A stretch of 64,000 nucleotides of DNA, taken from assembly GCA_037367405.1 (NCBI GenBank), contig JAZKJV010010530.1:558001-622000 (forward strand), read 5' to 3'. The position numbers and the translations under genes are program-made. Positions 59,131-64,000 of the stretch are shown one piece after another. The stretch's first letter is position 1. Each line of letters begins with the position of its first letter. Source of the DNA: Ottelia alismoides (lineage: Eukaryota > Streptophyta > Magnoliopsida > Alismatales > Hydrocharitaceae). The notes under the pieces were generated by a model. The model searched no databases and was not told the DNA's origin. It worked only from the letters and a program-made list of their open reading frames with translations.

Positions 59131-59349
59131 GCAATGTCAGAATGCATCTTTTCTTGGTTTTATAGATTTTTCGATTTTTATTCTTTTGTTATTAGTTATA
59201 ATATACAATAAGGAAAATAAATGAAAAATAAAAAACTGAAAATAATTAATTAAGTACATAAAATAATAGGTACAAGTTACTCGAGTTTGTGCAATATAGA
59301 ATTTGGTCTCAAAACCCAAATTTCACATATGAATTCAAATCGAATTTAA

Positions 59350-60739
59350 TTATCTCAAAATCTTCTTTTCACATATCTAAAAAGAATGTGAATCGCATCG
59401 ATATTATTCTGGATAACTGTGTATAATACTATCTAAGATAATGTTATCTATTATAATTAAATTTAAATTTAATCATCATAAGTTCTCCTCTTCCTCAAGT
59501 GATTCAAACATCACTTACATTCCAAATTCTCATATTTATCTCTTTAGGACCTTTCCTCAAACTCCTTTGAAGACAGTGTGCCTTCTCCACAGATACTTGG
59601 AGATAGGGTTAGGGTGATTGTACATCCATGTATAGTGACTTGGATAATGAGATACAATCTCATATCCATATCATTAAGACCTCTCAAAGACGTCTGATCA
59701 TGTCAGACAAAGTACACAATCTTCTTATTATCTTTGTATCCAATTCAGATCAATATACAGTATCTGGACTAAGATTGGATAACTAGTTCTATATAAGGAG
59801 TCACTAAAATCCAAACATGTTTCATCACACCCTCGGAATGGAAGCGTTATGGTATACAATCGTTCAAGATCACATCACCCTCGAGTATTCTTAATACTCG
59901 TACATCATGCATACCAGAATACTATGATTAAATACAAAGTTTTGATCCTATTTTGGGTTGTCTCTTCATGATTTTACTGATAAGTTTCACATTCTATCAT
60001 TGGGAATTAGTATCAATCATATGATTTCCAAAAAACATATATCATACCTTCAAATCCTATTTTATTTCTAAAATAAGATGACCAACGTTGGAAATTTTTA
60101 TCCCAATATCTCTTGAGTGAGCTCATGTCTTCTGATTCAATAGTGAACATGTATGATCCCTTAGAGAAATCGTATTACCCATATGCCCTTGTATGCATAC
60201 CAGCACATCGATTTATAGACCTTTATTTGGCCATAAACCTAATAATATATTAAATATATATACTCAAATATATAGTAATACATCTGTCTCCGACGAAAGA
60301 ATGTGCGCATGCGTTGTGATAACATACGCTGTATGTCTTAGTTATCTCGATCTCTCTAAGTCAACTCTTCGACCTAATTTACCTGGCACCTCTGAATCTC
60401 TATTCATATGTATAGGACCTTCATCAAGAGATCGGTTGAATTTCAACCTTTAGAGTAAGGATTGTCATCTCCTTCTCAGGCTGGAGATCCTTTCTTGATA
60501 ATATTTTGACGATGCAGTTGAGTCCTCAATCTAACCCTTTAGATATTCGACCCTGCACCAGCCTCTATGATCCAACATTTGGATCAATAGTTGTATGGTA
60601 TCAACATGGTCATGGCACATATCCCTAGTTGTACGAAGATAACTATTATGAAAATTATTTATTCTTCATTTCAAATTAAGGACTAATTTGTAATAACTTT
60701 CAATGCATAATGGCTCGTTGTGGGCACTCGTGTCCAACG
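59350..60739 (-). mobile_element. Ty1/copia 3' LTR (left boundary approximate)
   Basis: In minus sense it starts at about 60739 with (C)GTTGGACACGAG, directly after the purine-rich GCTAGTGGGAGAT, the usual copia PPT/LTR junction (family TGTTGG; T to C change at the first base). A TATA-like TTATATAGAAC lies at about 59798-59788, leaving the R/U5 part to the left. The end could not be fixed. No target duplication was found because the partner LTR is absent. Confidence 0.65.
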
Positions 60740-60756
60740 ATCTCCCACTAGCCCAA
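60740..60756 (-). other. Ty1/copia polypurine tract
   Basis: Minus-strand GGGCTAGTGGGAGAT immediately before the LTR start, the position and wording typical of plant Ty1/copia elements. Confidence 0.7.
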
Positions 60757-62690
60757 AGAGCCATTAAAGGGCTAATCATAAGTTGTGTAGATATATAGCT
60801 CGATTGGTTGATTAGTCACTCTATTCTAGGAGACTATGCCAATTCCTTTTACTGACTTGCATATCCCATGGTGATAGTGCTCGCATCCAATGCGAATGGT
60901 GCATCCCATGCAATTGATACTCTATTTTTTTTTGAAGAAGTCACTGTTCCTTACACCACAACTTAGTAGCTAACATAACTATTAAGAGATTTCCATCACC
61001 TTATACTTGGAGATCCCTATCTCCTTAAAATAAGACATAGGCTTAAGTCTTTTAAGATATTTGAAAAGTAGGAGATCAATATCTCGATAGTCTTAAGTCT
61101 CCGAAGATGTTTTATTACTATAATCAAGGGTTTCATCTCCATAGTATGATTAGTAACAGTTTATTTCTCTTATTACATGATAGATATATGGCTTTTGTAT
61201 ACATCATGGCATAAACTAGGGTTCATATAGTGGATGCACAAGGGCATGTAGGTATAGCATTTACATCCTTAACAATTTGAGGTGTTATCCTTTTAGATAG
61301 GTCAATATTATATCTTAAGGGAAAGAAGCCTCAGATATATGGCTTTTGTATACATCATGGCATAAACTAGGGTTCATATAGTGGTTGCATAAGGGCATCT
61401 AGGTATAGCATTTACATCCTTAATAATTTGAGGTGTTATCCTTTTAGATAGGTCAATATTATATCTTAAAGGAAAGAAGCCTTCCCTGGTGCTTCCCATG
61501 TAGAATTTGTCCAAGATGTACCATTTATGTGAAGGTCCAAATTCTCAATTTTATTTTCTTTTGAACAGATTCAAAACTAAGATTCAAGAGGCAACCTTGA
61601 GATCTTTTATATCAAAGGTATGAGACAAATAGATTACAAGACACTTATCACCATCGTTATATCATTCCAAATGATTAGAATTACATATAGATTTAGCACA
61701 ATGAATACAATGCCACTCCCACTAAGCTTTATATGGTTCACCAGACTCTGGCTAAAATCATAAAATTTATAATTTCATTGAATTCGGTGTTCTAATTTCA
61801 AGAAGCTTGTTTGAGCCCACAGATGGATTTTCTTAACTTGTGCACTTTGTATTCCTCAATTATGAAGCCCTAGGGATACTTCATATAAATATCCGTATTG
61901 AGTTATTCCTTGAGGAATACAATCTTGACTTCCATCTCTTAGATGTTTTAGTTAAGTTGTTTTACTATAGTTAGTAATATCTCGGAGTTTGCTTTAGACA
62001 TCACTTCTAATGTCCATATATTCATGTCATAATCCTCATATGCTTCATCATATGCAATTGGGTTATTGTCAAACTCTTATGATGCATGGTATCTATACCT
62101 TTTAGGTAGTCTAACCACCCTTGAACTCTTTCATGTTCTTCGAACATGTATGAGTGCTTCGTCTTCAATTATCTTCTTTGTTGTTGGTTTAAGAACAACA
62201 TTGTCCTGTATGGATTATATGAATTCCTTTATTTCATTTTTTATCTTGACTCTTAAGTAAGTCAATTTCTAATACATATCCTTATAGATGAAGTCTTTAT
62301 GAGTCTCATGCTCATAAAGTAGGAACCCAATATTGTCCTTTACATATCCAATGAAGTAGCACTATTTAGTGCAAGATTATAATATAATTGCATGGAATCT
62401 AGTTGAGGATATATGTTGCAGTCTCTATTACATATCCTTATAGACTAAGTGGTAATTGTGTTATGTATCATCATTGATCTAATCATGTCCTACATGATTC
62501 TGTTATATCTCCTTACAACTCTACTGAGTTGAGGTATTCCTAGAGGAGTGAGATAGGAAAAATATCCCTTTCTCAATAAAGTATTACCTTGAATTCATTT
62601 GACATGTAATAATTAACTAGATCAAATCGAATTGTACACAGTGACGAGAGGGGGCTCATCCTCCCCATATTCCATGACTCTCTCCCCTTT
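60757..62690 (-). pseudogene. pol: Ty1/copia pol remnant (integrase end, RT, RNase H)
   Basis: Read on the minus strand in shifting frames. Integrase core end near 62620 ('YYMSNEFK') and 'GIPQLSRVVRRYNRIM' (family GTPQLNGVSERRNRT) near 62540-62490. RT: 'MEVKIVFLKE' then 'TDIYMKYP' (family MDVKTAFLNG, DIYM.QPEGF) near 61940, 'HKLRKSICGLKQAS' near 61830, and 'SGSGIVFIVLNLYVILIIWNDI' near 61700, where the YVDD catalytic motif has become YVIL. Then 'IDLSKRITPQ', and 'LVYAMMYT' (family MYAMLCTRPD) near 61360. RNase H is barely recognisable (61180-60760). Stops are everywhere. The 5' portion is lost at about 62690. Confidence 0.85.
61182..61483. repeat. 151-bp direct tandem duplication inside the copia pol remnant
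   Basis: 61182-61332 is repeated at 61333-61483 with only a handful of differences (for example GCACAAGGGCATG versus GCATAAGGGCATC). It duplicates the segment encoding 'FFPLRYNIDLSKR ... LVYAMMYT'. The high similarity against an otherwise decayed gene shows it arose late. Confidence 0.9.
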
Positions 62691-64000
62691 AAGGAACGAT
62701 CAACCTCTCCCATTTTACTCTCCCTAGATTTTAGGAGAGATTGGCCTCCCCATTATTTGCATGTTATTGTTTTCTATTCTAATAATAAGAAAATAATTCA
62801 TAAGTATATAACTCTTTCTTTCTCCCATGACATCTTTCCTTCATGCCTCCATATTTTTTAAGTTTGTGCATGAGAAGGGAGACTCCATAACATTAGGTGC
62901 AACCAACAAATCTAGAGCTTAATTTATTTCAATTTTTTCATGATATTTGTGTATGAGTATATTCTATCTTGTTTATATCAATATTATCAACGTTATTATT
63001 TTTTATCTTTTTATAGATAAATCAATTGTGAGTGATGTCAAACTCAATCATCATGTTGAATATTTCATTGAAAAAAAATACATGATAAGCATTGCAACCA
63101 ACCCAAGTATATGATTTGATTGCAAAGGATACACACTACACAAAATTTGATCAATGCCAATGAATAATTTAGCAGTTATTAACATATCATCCGTAACTAA
63201 ATTTATAATACAAATATTTATTTGTTTCAAAACTATGTTTGATTCTTTTTATTCCAAGGGTTTTCATAACTTTTACTATACCATGGTAATAAATCATATA
63301 ATAACGATTTCCTGCTGATTTTTTCTTTATATCATTTCTGAATTAGCAATGATAAATGCATATTTTTAATGTAAATTCAACAGATAAATCATAATAGTAT
63401 GAGCCCTTAGCAACAAATACGATATTTATTGTGAATTTAAAAGATACTTTAATTTTATGATGAATAATATTTCTTGTTATAAATTTAACATCAGAGTAAA
63501 TGACAATAAATATTCAACTTACTCGTTATCAAACGTTATTTCTCTTACTGTAGCACATGAATAAAGATATAAAAATTATGCATATATTATGAAATATAAT
63601 CATATGTTTGACAACCATCGTTAATTATAAATAAAAGAAATGATGCAAGTTTTAATTTAAAATTAATAAGTTTATAGATAATTTATCACTCGAGTTTTTC
63701 TATCCATACTTTTTTAAATGATGCAATGTATGTCGATTTTTTGATATTTTCGGAGATGCTATGATATGAAGCCAAAATATTTTTTTACATTATTTTAAAA
63801 AATATCTATATAAAAAATATATCTCTATTGTATTTACATCCCCCAAAGCCCAAAATCCTGGCTTCATCCCTAATTGTATACATCTTTCTTCCAACTTTGG
63901 TTCTCAAACAGAATTGTGAATTCTTTGAACATTTCAAAGACATGTAAGAAAGAAATCCCATACCACGAATAATCATCAATTGATATCACATATTATTAAT
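62691..64000. other. Unassigned AT-rich sequence
   Basis: The copia homology ends at about 62690, after which sequence such as CTCTCCTAAAATC near 62740 has no partner in the window. 63830-63870 carries a CCCAAAATCCTGGCTTCATC stretch of the kind seen at ends of many plant repeats. No gene, RNA or clear repeat boundary is seen. Confidence 0.4.

Noticed and set aside
60590..60625. TGGTATCAACATGG as a plus-strand copia PBS (initiator tRNA-Met type)
   Set aside because: The match is short, and the adjacent RT, PPT and LTR all point to the minus strand, placing this inside the LTR.
1..64000. CRISPR arrays, bacterial operons, rRNA or tRNA genes
   Set aside because: No short regularly spaced repeats, ribosome-binding sites or structured RNA genes were recognised; composition and elements are those of a plant nuclear genome.

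Overview
The window looks like gene-poor, repeat-dense nuclear DNA of a flowering plant. It is very AT-rich, and I recognise no intact host gene, tRNA or rRNA. Almost everything that can be assigned is LTR-retrotransposon sequence. The dominant group is Ty3/gypsy of the OTA (Athila/Tat) type. The evidence is an RT carrying an FMDDF catalytic box and a GDSFD follow-up motif, a gag/PR/RT/RNase H/integrase order without chromodomain, a PBS resembling the tRNA-Asp complement, and very long LTRs starting TGATGA. A decayed Ty1/copia pol lies at the right end. The species cannot be named from the sequence.

Layout. 1-12161 is a head-to-tail array with a unit of about 4.13 kb (unit starts near 1, 4123, 8262, 11035; the third unit has lost about 1.37 kb). 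Each unit joins the 5' leader and gag start of element B (+ strand) to a truncated, oppositely oriented LTR of element A. 12162-24798 is element A (- strand): two LTRs of about 3.6-3.8 kb, PBS, gag and protease remnants, no RT, RNase H or integrase, and a polypurine tract. A sits inside the gag of B. B resumes at 24799 with gag, protease, RT, RNase H and integrase, then a 2 kb non-coding 3' region, a PPT and its 3' LTR (32636-35833). B in turn abuts the 3' half of another LTR (F, 35834-37396), which abuts a minus-strand LTR (D, 37397-39042). D lies within the pol of element C (- strand), whose gag is also split by a solo LTR (39558-42451) with a near-perfect 5-bp target duplication. C continues through gag, leader, PBS remnant and 5' LTR to about 46.6 kb. 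Further LTR pieces follow: D2 (about 46.96-50.7 kb), E (53062 to about 56.6 kb) and G (about 57.7-59.1 kb). A Ty1/copia 3' LTR and pol remnant (- strand) lie at about 59.35-62.69 kb. 50.7-53.06 kb and 62.7-64.0 kb contain nothing I can identify.

How the parts relate. The gypsy LTRs are diverged relatives with one architecture: a palindromic 5' end, a shared upstream block, a TATA-like box, a short GC-richer leader and then a strong 5' splice-donor sequence. Donor-like sites occur at the corresponding place in seven LTRs (A5', B, solo C2, D, D2, E, G), and acceptor-like sites occur just upstream of the gag leaders of A, B and C. This suggests, without proving it, a spliced leader that would remove the rest of the LTR and the PBS from translated RNA. 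Other notable structures are the chimeric array as a possible young satellite, a 372-bp fold-back Mutator-type MITE with a 9-bp duplication and a visible empty site, and repeated hairpin/PPT-like motifs upstream of the true PPTs. All protein-coding regions carry stops and frameshifts, so the elements are inactive copies.
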